Source: Desulfobacula sp. (GTDB lineage Bacteria > Desulfobacterota > Desulfobacteria > Desulfobacterales > Desulfobacteraceae). From it: a DNA stretch of 9,617 nucleotides. Positions 1 to 6,681 of this stretch are shown piece by piece. The translations under genes and the position numbers were made by a program. The notes beneath the pieces are model-generated. The model saw nothing but the letters and a program-made list of their open reading frames with translations, did no database searches and had not been told where the DNA came from. Within the stretch, counting starts at the first letter, position 1, and each line of letters opens with the position of its first letter. The stretch is taken from the NCBI GenBank assembly GCA_029940235.1, contig JAOZRI010000072.1, positions 1 through 9,617 on the forward strand, written 5' to 3'.

Positions 1-773
1 CAGGCCCTGTTTTTAATTTTCTGCTGGCAATCTTTATTTTTTATGTTCTCTATCAGTTTGCTGGTCTTTATATGGCAAAACCTGTTGTTGGAAAAGTGTT
101 GGATGATACACCCGCTGCAGGAGCCGGGATTAAGCCTGGGGACATAATAAAAGAGATAAATAAGGTTGAGATTGAGTCGTTTGAAGATATTGCAAGGATT
201 ATAGGTACAGGCAAAGGTGAAAAACTTGAAATAGTGGTGCAGCGTGGTTCAAGATATCTTGGAATTGTGCTCTCTCCGGTTGCCAAACCCGCTAAAAATG
301 TTTTTGGCGAAGATATACAAAAATATGTAATAGGTATTGTTGGAAATGGAGAGTCTTTCCATAAAAGTTTGAATCCAATTGAAGCTTTCTGGCATTCCAT
401 TAAAGATACCTGGGGGCTCATAAAACTGACCATAGTCTCTGTGGGAAAAATGATCAGTGGATCCGTATCAGCAGATAATCTTGGTGGTCCTTTAATGATT
501 GCCCAGATGGCAGGAGAGCAGGCAAAAGCAGGTATGATGAATTTTGTCTGGTTTATAGCACTGCTCTCTGTAAACCTTGGAATTATTAATCTTTTCCCTA
601 TTCCTGTCCTTGATGGCGGGCATCTCCTGTTTTTTGGCATAGAAGCCGTCACAGGTAAATCAGTCAGTGAAAAACTGCGTGGAAAATTAATTCAATTTGG
701 TGCTGCAATGCTTGTGGCTCTAATGGTTTTTGTTTTTTATAATGACATAGTAAGAATGGTTAATGGTGGATAA
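1..773 (+). CDS. rseP: RseP-type site-2 intramembrane metalloprotease, 3' part (5' end outside window)
   Basis: This is the C-terminal 256 residues of a membrane zinc protease that cleaves transmembrane segments of anti-sigma factors in envelope-stress signalling. The reading frame is open from base 3, so the ATG at 72 is internal. The HExxH zinc site lies upstream, outside the window. Visible residues begin with the family motif GPVFNF inside a hydrophobic helix (about 1-22). One PDZ domain follows (about 27-93, with AAGAGIKPGDIIKEIN). A GGPLMIAQMAGEQAKAG segment lies near 161-177, and NLFPIPVLDGG at about 196-206 supplies the third zinc ligand, Asp204. A last hydrophobic helix ends the protein. 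Only one PDZ is seen, whereas E. coli RseP has two. The stop TAA at 771-773 touches or overlaps the start of purL, so the two are probably co-transcribed. Family assignment is firm; the actual substrate is unknown. Confidence 0.95.
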   Translation, partial: GPVFNFLLAIFIFYVLYQFAGLYMAKPVVGKVLDDTPAAGAGIKPGDIIKEINKVEIESFEDIARIIGTGKGEKLEIVVQRGSRYLGIVLSPVAKPAKNVFGEDIQKYVIGIVGNGESFHKSLNPIEAFWHSIKDTWGLIKLTIVSVGKMISGSVSADNLGGPLMIAQMAGEQAKAGMMNFVWFIALLSVNLGIINLFPIPVLDGGHLLFFGIEAVTGKSVSEKLRGKLIQFGAAMLVALMVFVFYNDIVRMVNGG

Positions 774-774
774 T

Positions 775-3700
775 ATGATTTCTGGTATTGAGATTGCTCT
801 TAAAAAAGAGCTCAAGGATGCCCGTGGTCTTGGGCTTCAAAAAAAGGCGGATTCCTATTTTGGGATCAAGATTCAGGATGCACGATGTATAGATATTGTG
901 ACCATTGAATCAGATCTTGACAGGCCACAGCTTGAAATGATTAAAGGTGAAATCCTAACTAATCCTGTGACCCAGATTTCAAGCTTAAAGCCCCTTGATA
1001 TACAATTTGACTGGTGTATATGGATAGGCTTTCGACCTGGAGTTAAGGACAATGCCGGAGCCACGGCACTCGAGGCAATCCAGGATCATCTTGGAAAAAC
1101 TTTTGGAGCTGATGACGGCATATATACATCTAAGCGATATTGCCTTACTGCCAAAGGATTAAAGCGTGAAGATGTGGAAAAACTTGCTTCAGCACTTCTC
1201 TCCAACTCAATTATTCAGCAGTTTAAAGTTTTCCATATTGATCAATGGGATAAACTTACAGGAGCAAATGTAAAACCTGCCAAAGTTATCCTTGATCACA
1301 CTCCAACCTGCGAAGTTATCAGTATTGGTTCAAATGCAGGCCTTGCAGATATATCAGATCAAAGAAATCTTGCTCTGAATATTTTGGATATTCCGGTAAT
1401 CAGAGAGTATTTTCTTGATTCCAAGGTGCTGGAATCAAGAGCAGAGGTTGGCCTTAAAGAGCCCACAGATCTGGAGCTTGAATATATCTCCCAGGCAAGA
1501 AGCGATCACTGCAATCATAATAGTTTCCAGGGGACTTTCAGGTATAAGGATGCAGACACAAAAAAGGAAGTCCTTGAGAAGAATCTGTTTAAAACCTATA
1601 TAAAAGAGCCCACCTTAAAATTAAAAGAGCAGAAAGAATGGGTTGTCTCTGTATTGTGGGACAATGCAGGAGTTGGCCGATTTGATGAAAAAAATAATTA
1701 TGTAGTCACAGGCGAGACACATAACTCTCCTTCCAATATGGAGGCCTATGGCGGGGCCATAACAGGTATTGTTGGAGTTTACCGTGACCCCATGGGAACC
1801 GGGCTTGGATCAAAGCTTTTCATGGGAAGTTTTGGATATTGTGTGGGTGATATAAACTATGACGGTCCTTTACAGCCCCCACTACATCCAAGGCGGCTTC
1901 TTGACGGGGTAATAGAAGGGGTCAAGGATGGCGGCAATAAAAGCGGTGTTCCCACAACCTTTGGCCAGACCCTGTTTGACAAAAATTACATGGGTAAAAG
2001 TCTTGTATTTGTTACAGCGCTTGGCATTATGCCAAATCAGGTCAAGGGAAAACCTAGTCATAAAAAGACAACTTCTCCTGGTGATCTTATTATTATGAGC
2101 GGAGGAAGAGTTGGTAAAGACGGAATACATGGCGTTACAGCATCTTCGGAAAGTTATTCGGAAAACACTCCGGCAGGCCATGTCCAGATTGGTGATCCCT
2201 ATACCCAAAAAAAAATGCATGATTTCCTTTTAATCTGTCGAGATGAAGATTTAATGCCCTTTATCACTGATAACGGGGGAGGGGGGTTGAGTTCCTCCAT
2301 TGGTGAATCTGCCATGCTGTCCAATGGCTGTGTGGTGTGGTTAGATAAGGTGCCTTTAAAATATGAAGGTCTTGATATGTGGGAGATCTGGATTTCAGAG
2401 TCCCAGGAACGTATGACCATTGCTGTAAGGCCTGAAGATCTTGACAGGTTTATGGAACTTTCAGCCGAGCATGAAGTTGAAAGCACGGTAATAGGTGAAT
2501 ATACTAATACTGGCAAGCTGCATATCAAATATAAAGATGAGACCTGTGCCTATGTTGATATGGATCTTCTTGAAAAGGGATTTCCCTCATGGGAGTTTGA
2601 TGCAATTTGGGTCTCACCTGAAACACGGGGTTTGACAGAACCTGTAATAAGTTCTCCATCTGATTATAATAAACTGCTGCTGAAAATACTTGAAAGACCA
2701 AATATTGCATCTAAAGAGTGGATTATCCGCCAATATGACCATGAGGTTCAAGGTGGTTCTGTAATAAAACCTCTAATCGGAGTTAAGCATAATATCCCTT
2801 CTGATGCCTCGGTTACAAGGCCTGTTATTGAATCACAAAAAGGTCTTGCATTTTCCCAGAGCCTTTTACCATGGTATTCAAAAATTGATGCCTATCACAT
2901 GATGACCTGTACCATTGATGAAGCGGTTCGAAGATTAATTGCAGTGGGTGGTAATTTTGATCACATTGGAGGCTTAGATAATTTTTGCTGGCCAAATATT
3001 CAATTTGATCCAAAAAATAATCCAGATGGAAAGTTTAAGGCAGCACAGCTTGTCAGAGCCTGCAGAGCTTTAAAAGAGGGCTGTGAAAAATATGAGATAC
3101 CTCTGCTGTCAGGAAAAGACAGCATGTATGTTGACGGACATCTTCAAGGTGAATTTGGTGAAAGAGTTAAAATGTCAGCCATGGAAACCATTCAGTTTTC
3201 AGCAACGTCTGTTATTGATGATGTCTCAAAATGTCTGACCATGGAGCCAAAAGTTTCAGGTGATCTTGTTTATGTTATCGGTACCACTGCCAATGAACTT
3301 GGTGCCTCGGAATATTATGATCTGTTTGACAAGACAGGCCTGAATGTTCCCCATGTGGATTTTGATAAGTTTAAAAACATATACAAGATACTCCAGGAAA
3401 CCATTGAAAGTGAGCTTTTAGCCTCCTGCCACGCCGTTGCAAGGGGAGGGCTTGGTGTGCATCTTTCCTATATGACAATGGCGGGTGGTTTGGGACTTGA
3501 TATTGATTTGTCTAAGCTTCCAACAGATACAAATAGAGGTACTCTTCTTGATGAAACCATGCTCTATTCAGAATCTGCCGGCAGGTTTATTGTTACAATA
3601 GCACCTGAAAACAGACCTCGGTTTGAAAAATTATTAAACTCTATTTCCTCAGCCTGTATCGGTACGATAACAGATAAACATGATCATTTGAAAATTGCTG

Positions 3701-3783
3701 GTCATTATAAAAATACTCTGGTTGATCTCTCAATAAACAATATAGAAAAAGCATTTAACAAAACCTTTGGAGATATGATATGA
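775..3783 (+). CDS. purL: Phosphoribosylformylglycinamidine (FGAM) synthase, synthetase subunit PurL with N-terminal PurS-like domain
   Basis: PurL is the ATP-dependent synthetase that converts FGAR to FGAM in de novo purine synthesis, using ammonia delivered by PurQ. Numbering from ATG 775, residues about 5-156 contain two PurS-like halves (IEIALKKELKDARG at 5-18; IWIGFRPGVKDNAG at 82-95). Next come SDHCNH (243-248), GETHNSPS (313-320), GGRVGKDGIHG (443-453), DNGGGGLSSSIGE (499-511) and SESQERM (541-547). The second synthetase half has RQYDHEVQGG (652-661), SGKDSM (779-784) and YSESAGRF (931-938). At about 1000 residues it is longer than the Bacillus subunit (about 740) and shorter than the enterobacterial fusion (about 1290), because the glutaminase is separate. 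The start is chosen at 775: GGTG at 765-768 lies 6 nt upstream and MISGIE fits the family. ATG 763, adding MVDN and overlapping rseP by 11 bp, is possible. The stop overlaps purQ by 4 bp. Confidence 0.96.
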   Translation: MISGIEIALKKELKDARGLGLQKKADSYFGIKIQDARCIDIVTIESDLDRPQLEMIKGEILTNPVTQISSLKPLDIQFDWCIWIGFRPGVKDNAGATALEAIQDHLGKTFGADDGIYTSKRYCLTAKGLKREDVEKLASALLSNSIIQQFKVFHIDQWDKLTGANVKPAKVILDHTPTCEVISIGSNAGLADISDQRNLALNILDIPVIREYFLDSKVLESRAEVGLKEPTDLELEYISQARSDHCNHNSFQGTFRYKDADTKKEVLEKNLFKTYIKEPTLKLKEQKEWVVSVLWDNAGVGRFDEKNNYVVTGETHNSPSNMEAYGGAITGIVGVYRDPMGTGLGSKLFMGSFGYCVGDINYDGPLQPPLHPRRLLDGVIEGVKDGGNKSGVPTTFGQTLFDKNYMGKSLVFVTALGIMPNQVKGKPSHKKTTSPGDLIIMSGGRVGKDGIHGVTASSESYSENTPAGHVQIGDPYTQKKMHDFLLICRDEDLMPFITDNGGGGLSSSIGESAMLSNGCVVWLDKVPLKYEGLDMWEIWISESQERMTIAVRPEDLDRFMELSAEHEVESTVIGEYTNTGKLHIKYKDETCAYVDMDLLEKGFPSWEFDAIWVSPETRGLTEPVISSPSDYNKLLLKILERPNIASKEWIIRQYDHEVQGGSVIKPLIGVKHNIPSDASVTRPVIESQKGLAFSQSLLPWYSKIDAYHMMTCTIDEAVRRLIAVGGNFDHIGGLDNFCWPNIQFDPKNNPDGKFKAAQLVRACRALKEGCEKYEIPLLSGKDSMYVDGHLQGEFGERVKMSAMETIQFSATSVIDDVSKCLTMEPKVSGDLVYVIGTTANELGASEYYDLFDKTGLNVPHVDFDKFKNIYKILQETIESELLASCHAVARGGLGVHLSYMTMAGGLGLDIDLSKLPTDTNRGTLLDETMLYSESAGRFIVTIAPENRPRFEKLLNSISSACIGTITDKHDHLKIAGHYKNTLVDLSINNIEKAFNKTFGDMI
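3769..3783 (+). promoter_or_regulatory. Ribosome site and ATGA stop/start overlap coupling purL to purQ
   Basis: GGAGA at 3769-3773 lies 6 nt before the purQ ATG at 3780, inside the last codons of purL. The purL TGA (3781-3783) overlaps that ATG. This arrangement is read directly from the sequence. Translational coupling, to make the two subunits in proportion, is the usual interpretation. Confidence 0.8.
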
Positions 3784-4598
3784 GAAAGGTTAACGCACTT
3801 ATATTAACAGGTTTTGGCCTGAATTGTGACAATGAAACAGCCCATGTTTTTGAACTTGCAGGAGCAAAGGCCCATAAAATTCACATAAATACTCTAATTT
3901 CAGGAAAAGTTAAACTTAAGGATTTTCAAATTCTTGTCTTTGGTGGAGGCTTTTCCTGGGGGGATGACCATGGTGCAGGAGTTATTCAAGCCTTAAAGCT
4001 CAAAGATCATATAGGAAAAGAGCTCCTCTCCTTTGTGGATCAAGGAAATCTTGTCATTGGAATCTGTAATGGATTTCAAGCTCTTGTCAACCTTGGGCTT
4101 CTACCCGGGCTTGATAATGATTATACCAAAAGATCCGTTGCCATAACCTATAATGACTGTGGTAATTTCAGGGACCAGTGGGTACACCTTACAGCAAATA
4201 AGAAAAGCCCTTGTGTATTTACAAAAGATATTGATATAGCAGATTTTCCCATCCGCCATGGAGAGGGTAAATTCATTGCAGACAAAAAAATCATTGATAC
4301 TCTTATATCCCAAAACCTCATTGTCTTTCAATATGCAGACAAATCAGGCACACCAGCCAAAGGCAGTTTCCCTTTAAATCCAAACGGTTCCATTGATGAT
4401 ATTGCAGGAATCTGTGATCCCACAGGAAGAGTGTTCGGGCTTATGCCCCATCCTGAAGCCTATAACCATTTTACAAATCATCCTGACTGGACACGCAATA
4501 CCCAGATCCTGAAAAGGGCAGGAAAATCTTTTGATCAGGTAACCATTGGAGTAAAGCTCTTTAAAAACGGAGTTGACTATATTAAAAATAGTGTTTGA
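3780..4598 (+). CDS. purQ: FGAM synthase, glutamine amidotransferase subunit PurQ
   Basis: PurQ is a class I glutamine amidotransferase. It hydrolyses glutamine and passes ammonia to PurL for FGAM formation in the cytoplasm. The catalytic triad is visible: Cys96 in GICNGFQ, and His224 and Glu226 in MPHPEA. The N-terminal TGFGLNCDNETAHVFELAGA and FGGGFSWGDDHGAG (about 55-68) are typical of the family. At 272 residues it is longer than the Bacillus type (about 227), and it resembles the free form of the glutaminase domain that is fused to the C-terminus of large PurL. The start ATG shares ATGA with the purL stop (3780-3783), with GGAGA at 3769-3773 as ribosome site. Production is therefore probably translationally coupled to its partner. 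No hairpin terminator is evident after the TGA at 4596-4598. Confidence 0.96.
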   Translation: MRKVNALILTGFGLNCDNETAHVFELAGAKAHKIHINTLISGKVKLKDFQILVFGGGFSWGDDHGAGVIQALKLKDHIGKELLSFVDQGNLVIGICNGFQALVNLGLLPGLDNDYTKRSVAITYNDCGNFRDQWVHLTANKKSPCVFTKDIDIADFPIRHGEGKFIADKKIIDTLISQNLIVFQYADKSGTPAKGSFPLNPNGSIDDIAGICDPTGRVFGLMPHPEAYNHFTNHPDWTRNTQILKRAGKSFDQVTIGVKLFKNGVDYIKNSV

Positions 4599-4626
4599 TT
4601 TGATTATAGGTTTTTAATATCTGCTG

Positions 4627-5118
4627 TCATATTCTTAACACTCTGAGTTGCCTGCTCGTCTGGTTGTCAATCGGTGCTCCGATTTTAACACTCTTTTCAT
4701 TGGTGAGTGTAATCCTTGCCCATTGATTCCAACCCTTAAGAGAATACCATATTCCAATGTGCTCCTTGTTTGGGCCAGTAATATTGGAACCATAATCTTG
4801 ATAGCCTTTGATATTACGGTTGGCATGTACCCATATCCAGGAATGAAGTAGTTTTGACGTCAACTCTATGGGTTCCCAGAGTCCAGGGCTCATTGTAAAA
4901 TCCTTTGATATTCCCACAACAGCCTTTGGAAAGGTTTTAGTTCCAAAATAGTAGTATTTATAGGCTGGATCTACTTTGTAATCTTCAAAAGCCATGGTTA
5001 CATCATTACTATGAATCAGCTTCCCATAATTACCCTTTGTGGCAGCACATCCGCCAATAGCCATTAAAATAAAAAAAATCAGTATGGCGGTATAAAACTG
5101 TGAATGTCCATGGATCAT
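4627..5118 (-). CDS. Small outer-membrane-type lipoprotein, family not recognised
   Basis: This is a 163-residue exported protein of unknown function. A hydrophobic signal segment (about 9-22) ends in the lipobox AIGGC, making Cys24 the predicted acylated residue. Ala at the next position (no Asp at +2) suggests sorting to the outer membrane by the E. coli rule, which may not hold in this organism. The mature part is soluble and rich in Tyr and Trp, with YKYYYFGTKTFPKAVVGISK (about 53-72) and HIGIWYSLKGWNQWARI. I recall similar small lipoproteins in sulfate-reducing deltaproteobacteria, but I can give no family name. The ATG (complement of 5116-5118) is preceded by GGAGG (complement of 5129-5133) about 10 nt away. 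It is convergent with purQ (28-bp gap) and divergent from the porin. Codon use looks like that of its neighbours. Being exported is well supported; a role is not. Confidence 0.85.
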   Translation of the reverse strand: MIHGHSQFYTAILIFFILMAIGGCAATKGNYGKLIHSNDVTMAFEDYKVDPAYKYYYFGTKTFPKAVVGISKDFTMSPGLWEPIELTSKLLHSWIWVHANRNIKGYQDYGSNITGPNKEHIGIWYSLKGWNQWARITLTNEKSVKIGAPIDNQTSRQLRVLRI

Positions 5119-5161
5119 GGTGTGGATACCTCCAAATTTATATATCTAAAATATAAGGTGT

Positions 5162-5190
5162 AATATACTACTCATTTTTTATAAAAACAA
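5162..5190 (-). promoter_or_regulatory. Candidate sigma70-like promoter of the lipoprotein gene
   Basis: On the minus strand TTGTTT (complement of 5185-5190) and TATATT (complement of 5162-5167) are separated by exactly 17 bp. Transcription would begin near 5155 and leave a leader of roughly 35-40 nt before the ATG at 5118. The -35 box overlaps the first 15-bp repeat. AT-rich DNA yields chance matches, so confidence is moderate. Confidence 0.45.
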
Positions 5191-5230
5191 GGATAGTTTA
5201 AACAGGATAATTTAAAACAAGTATGGTTTA
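5186..5230 (+). repeat. Three tandem 15-bp direct repeats in the divergent control region
   Basis: Three adjacent imperfect copies are read at 5186-5200 (AACAAGGATAGTTTA), 5201-5215 (AACAGGATAATTTAA) and 5216-5230 (AACAAGTATGGTTTA). All three keep AACA at the start and a TTTA near the end. A more decayed fourth copy may follow at 5231-5245. The array sits between the two divergent promoters: it overlaps the lipoprotein -35 and ends 34 bp before the porin -35. That position suits an array of regulator binding sites acting on both genes. The repeat is seen; its role is inferred. Confidence 0.6.
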
Positions 5231-5264
5231 AATAGTTCTAATTTTGAAATAATATTCAATGTTC

Positions 5265-5293
5265 TTGACACGCCTGGGCTGTTTTAATATAGC
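5265..5293 (+). promoter_or_regulatory. Candidate sigma70-like promoter of the porin gene
   Basis: A perfect TTGACA at 5265-5270 is followed after 17 bp by TATAGC at 5288-5293, a moderate -10 match. Transcription would start near 5300, giving a leader of about 70 nt. A perfect TATAAT at 5319-5324 lies downstream but lacks a good -35, so it is a weaker alternative. Confidence 0.5.
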
Positions 5294-5360
5294 TGATTTA
5301 AGAACAAACCAATATCAATATAATATTTTACTATAGGTAAAGAAAAAATAAAAGAATTTA

Positions 5361-5365
5361 AGGAG
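5361..5365 (+). promoter_or_regulatory. Ribosome binding site of the porin
   Basis: AGGAG at 5361-5365 lies 5 nt before the ATG at 5371. It is strong and fixes the start, consistent with an abundant outer-membrane protein. Confidence 0.8.
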
Positions 5366-5370
5366 TTATC

Positions 5371-6648
5371 ATGAAGCAAAGCATATGTATGTTAATTGTG
5401 TTGAGTGTTCTGTTTTTATTTCCCAATAATTATGTAATTGCCCAGGATGAAGTTCTGCTTAAAAGATTAGAACAGATTATACAAAATCAGCAAAAGCAGA
5501 TTGATGCCCAGGCAGATGCTCTGGCAGAGATGAAAAAACAACTTGATGTTTTAACAAAAGAGAAAACAATTTCTACCGGCGATAAAGTCGAAAATGGTAA
5601 AACCTCTCTTTTAGCAATATCTTCCGGGGACAAAAACACCAGCTTAAAGATATATGGTCATATCAACAGGGCAGTTCTGGTAGTTGATGATGGTGATGAT
5701 GGTAATGTTTACCAGGTGGATAATTCCAACTCCATGACAAGGATTGGATTCAGCGGAACCAAAAATTTGAATGAAGGTTTTGAAATCGGTACCTTGATTG
5801 AAGCTGGTTTCCAGGCCAACTCTTCTTCGGCAGTATCGCAAAATGACAAGAGAGAAGTGGGTAACGACATTGGTTTTACAAAAAGGCATGCTGATATTTA
5901 TCTTGCCCACAAAACCATGGGTAAACTCTCCATTGGGCATGGCAGCACAGCCTCTGATGGAACTTCTGAAGTTGATCTTTCCGGAACCAGTTTGATCGGA
6001 TATGCAAGTATTGGTGATATGGCTGGTGGACAGCTTTTCTACGACAAAAATAGTTCTTTGCTCTCTTCAACAAAAATAGGGGATGTATTTAGTGATATGG
6101 ATGGTGGCAGGGATAGCAGAATCAGGTATGACACTCCTTCTTTTAGCGGCTTTACAGGATCGGTTAGTTATATTGCCGATGGCGGCGGAGACATTGTGGC
6201 AAGATATGCCAGTGATCTAGAATTATTTAAACTTAAAGGGGCCATTGCATATCAAAACCCTGGGAATGCATCAGACAGTGTAGATGACCGTTTTAACGGA
6301 TCTGCATCAATTTTGCTTCCATGTGGTTTTAATGCCACAACAGCTGCCGGTGTGCAAAGCTTTAAAGCTGCAGGAAAAGATGATGGTAAATTCTGGTATG
6401 TTAAACTTGGCTTTCAGCGTAAGTTCTTTGATGTGGGACTTTCCAGTATGTCCATTGATTATGGACAATATAATGATATAAAGCTTGATGGTGATCAGGC
6501 AGACACATTTGGCATCCAGTTTGTACAAAATTTTTCAGAATGGGCAACAGAATACTATCTTGGATACAGGTTTCATAAACTTGACAGAGCCTCTGAAAAT
6601 TATGATGACATCAGTGCTGTCATGAGTGGATTGCGTGTAAAATTTTAA
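5371..6648 (+). CDS. Outer-membrane porin with N-terminal coiled coil
   Basis: This 425-residue protein is predicted to form a beta-barrel pore in the outer membrane for small solutes. A signal peptide (1-24) ends VIA|QDE. Residues about 27-66 form a charged, heptad-like helix rich in Leu, Gln and Lys, probably a coiled coil. The barrel starts near 92 (LKIYGHINRAVLVV). It carries segments typical of general Gram-negative porins: MTRIGFSGTKNLNEGFEIGT (122-141), HADIYLAHKTMGKLSIGHG (173-191) and SRIRYDTPSFSGFTGSVSY (249-267). The chain ends in VKF, and a C-terminal Phe is the usual insertion signal for barrel assembly. It is divergent from a lipoprotein gene, and the flavoenzyme gene starts 30 bp after its stop on the same strand. 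Substrate selectivity cannot be read from the sequence. Porin class is well supported; no gene symbol is justified. Confidence 0.9.
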   Translation: MKQSICMLIVLSVLFLFPNNYVIAQDEVLLKRLEQIIQNQQKQIDAQADALAEMKKQLDVLTKEKTISTGDKVENGKTSLLAISSGDKNTSLKIYGHINRAVLVVDDGDDGNVYQVDNSNSMTRIGFSGTKNLNEGFEIGTLIEAGFQANSSSAVSQNDKREVGNDIGFTKRHADIYLAHKTMGKLSIGHGSTASDGTSEVDLSGTSLIGYASIGDMAGGQLFYDKNSSLLSSTKIGDVFSDMDGGRDSRIRYDTPSFSGFTGSVSYIADGGGDIVARYASDLELFKLKGAIAYQNPGNASDSVDDRFNGSASILLPCGFNATTAAGVQSFKAAGKDDGKFWYVKLGFQRKFFDVGLSSMSIDYGQYNDIKLDGDQADTFGIQFVQNFSEWATEYYLGYRFHKLDRASENYDDISAVMSGLRVKF

Positions 6649-6651
6649 TAA

Positions 6652-6664
6652 CTGTCACAGACAG
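6652..6664 (+). other. Small inverted repeat between porin and flavoenzyme genes
   Basis: CTGTC (6652-6656) and GACAG (6660-6664) can pair as a 5-bp stem with a 3-nt loop. The stem starts 3 nt after the porin stop and ends just before the next ribosome site. There is no T-tract after it, so it is not a standard terminator. It might slow 3' decay of porin mRNA or tune the downstream start. A 5-bp stem can occur by chance. Confidence 0.35.
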
Positions 6665-6681
6665 AAAGGAGAAATATTTTG
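6665..6681 (+). promoter_or_regulatory. Ribosome site that fixes a TTG start for the flavoenzyme
   Basis: AAAGGAG at 6665-6671 lies 7 nt before TTG 6679-6681. An in-frame TAA at 6649-6651 bars any longer version apart from an unlikely CTG right next to it. The next in-frame ATG, near residue 20, would remove the first barrel strand. TTG initiation is therefore well supported and may reduce expression relative to the porin. Confidence 0.8.

Noticed and set aside
68..652. Open frame of 194 codons on the minus strand opposite rseP
   Set aside because: It lies wholly antisense to a well-conserved protease and its translation shows no recognisable domain. It is a shadow of the codon pattern.
2207..2215. 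Run of nine A in purL as a possible programmed frameshift
   Set aside because: It encodes conserved Gln-Lys-Lys in the zero frame and the enzyme is complete on both sides. There is no stimulatory structure or useful alternative frame.
2275..2286. G-rich run GGGGGAGGGGGG inside purL as a G-quadruplex or slippage site
   Set aside because: It simply encodes the four glycines of the conserved DNGGGGL motif, and the frame continues correctly through the rest of the protein. Two G tracts alone do not make an intramolecular quadruplex.
4599..4626. Terminator between the convergent purQ and lipoprotein genes
   Set aside because: There is a short T run but no GC-rich stem on either strand, so no intrinsic terminator can be supported.
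4648..4851. Small plus-strand open frame opposite the lipoprotein gene
   Set aside because: The minus-strand frame has a strong ribosome site, signal peptide and lipobox. The plus-strand frame has none of these.
5319..5324. Perfect TATAAT as the main porin promoter
   Set aside because: No acceptable -35 box lies 16-18 bp upstream, whereas TTGACA at 5265-5270 has a fitting -10. It is kept only as an alternative in very AT-rich DNA.
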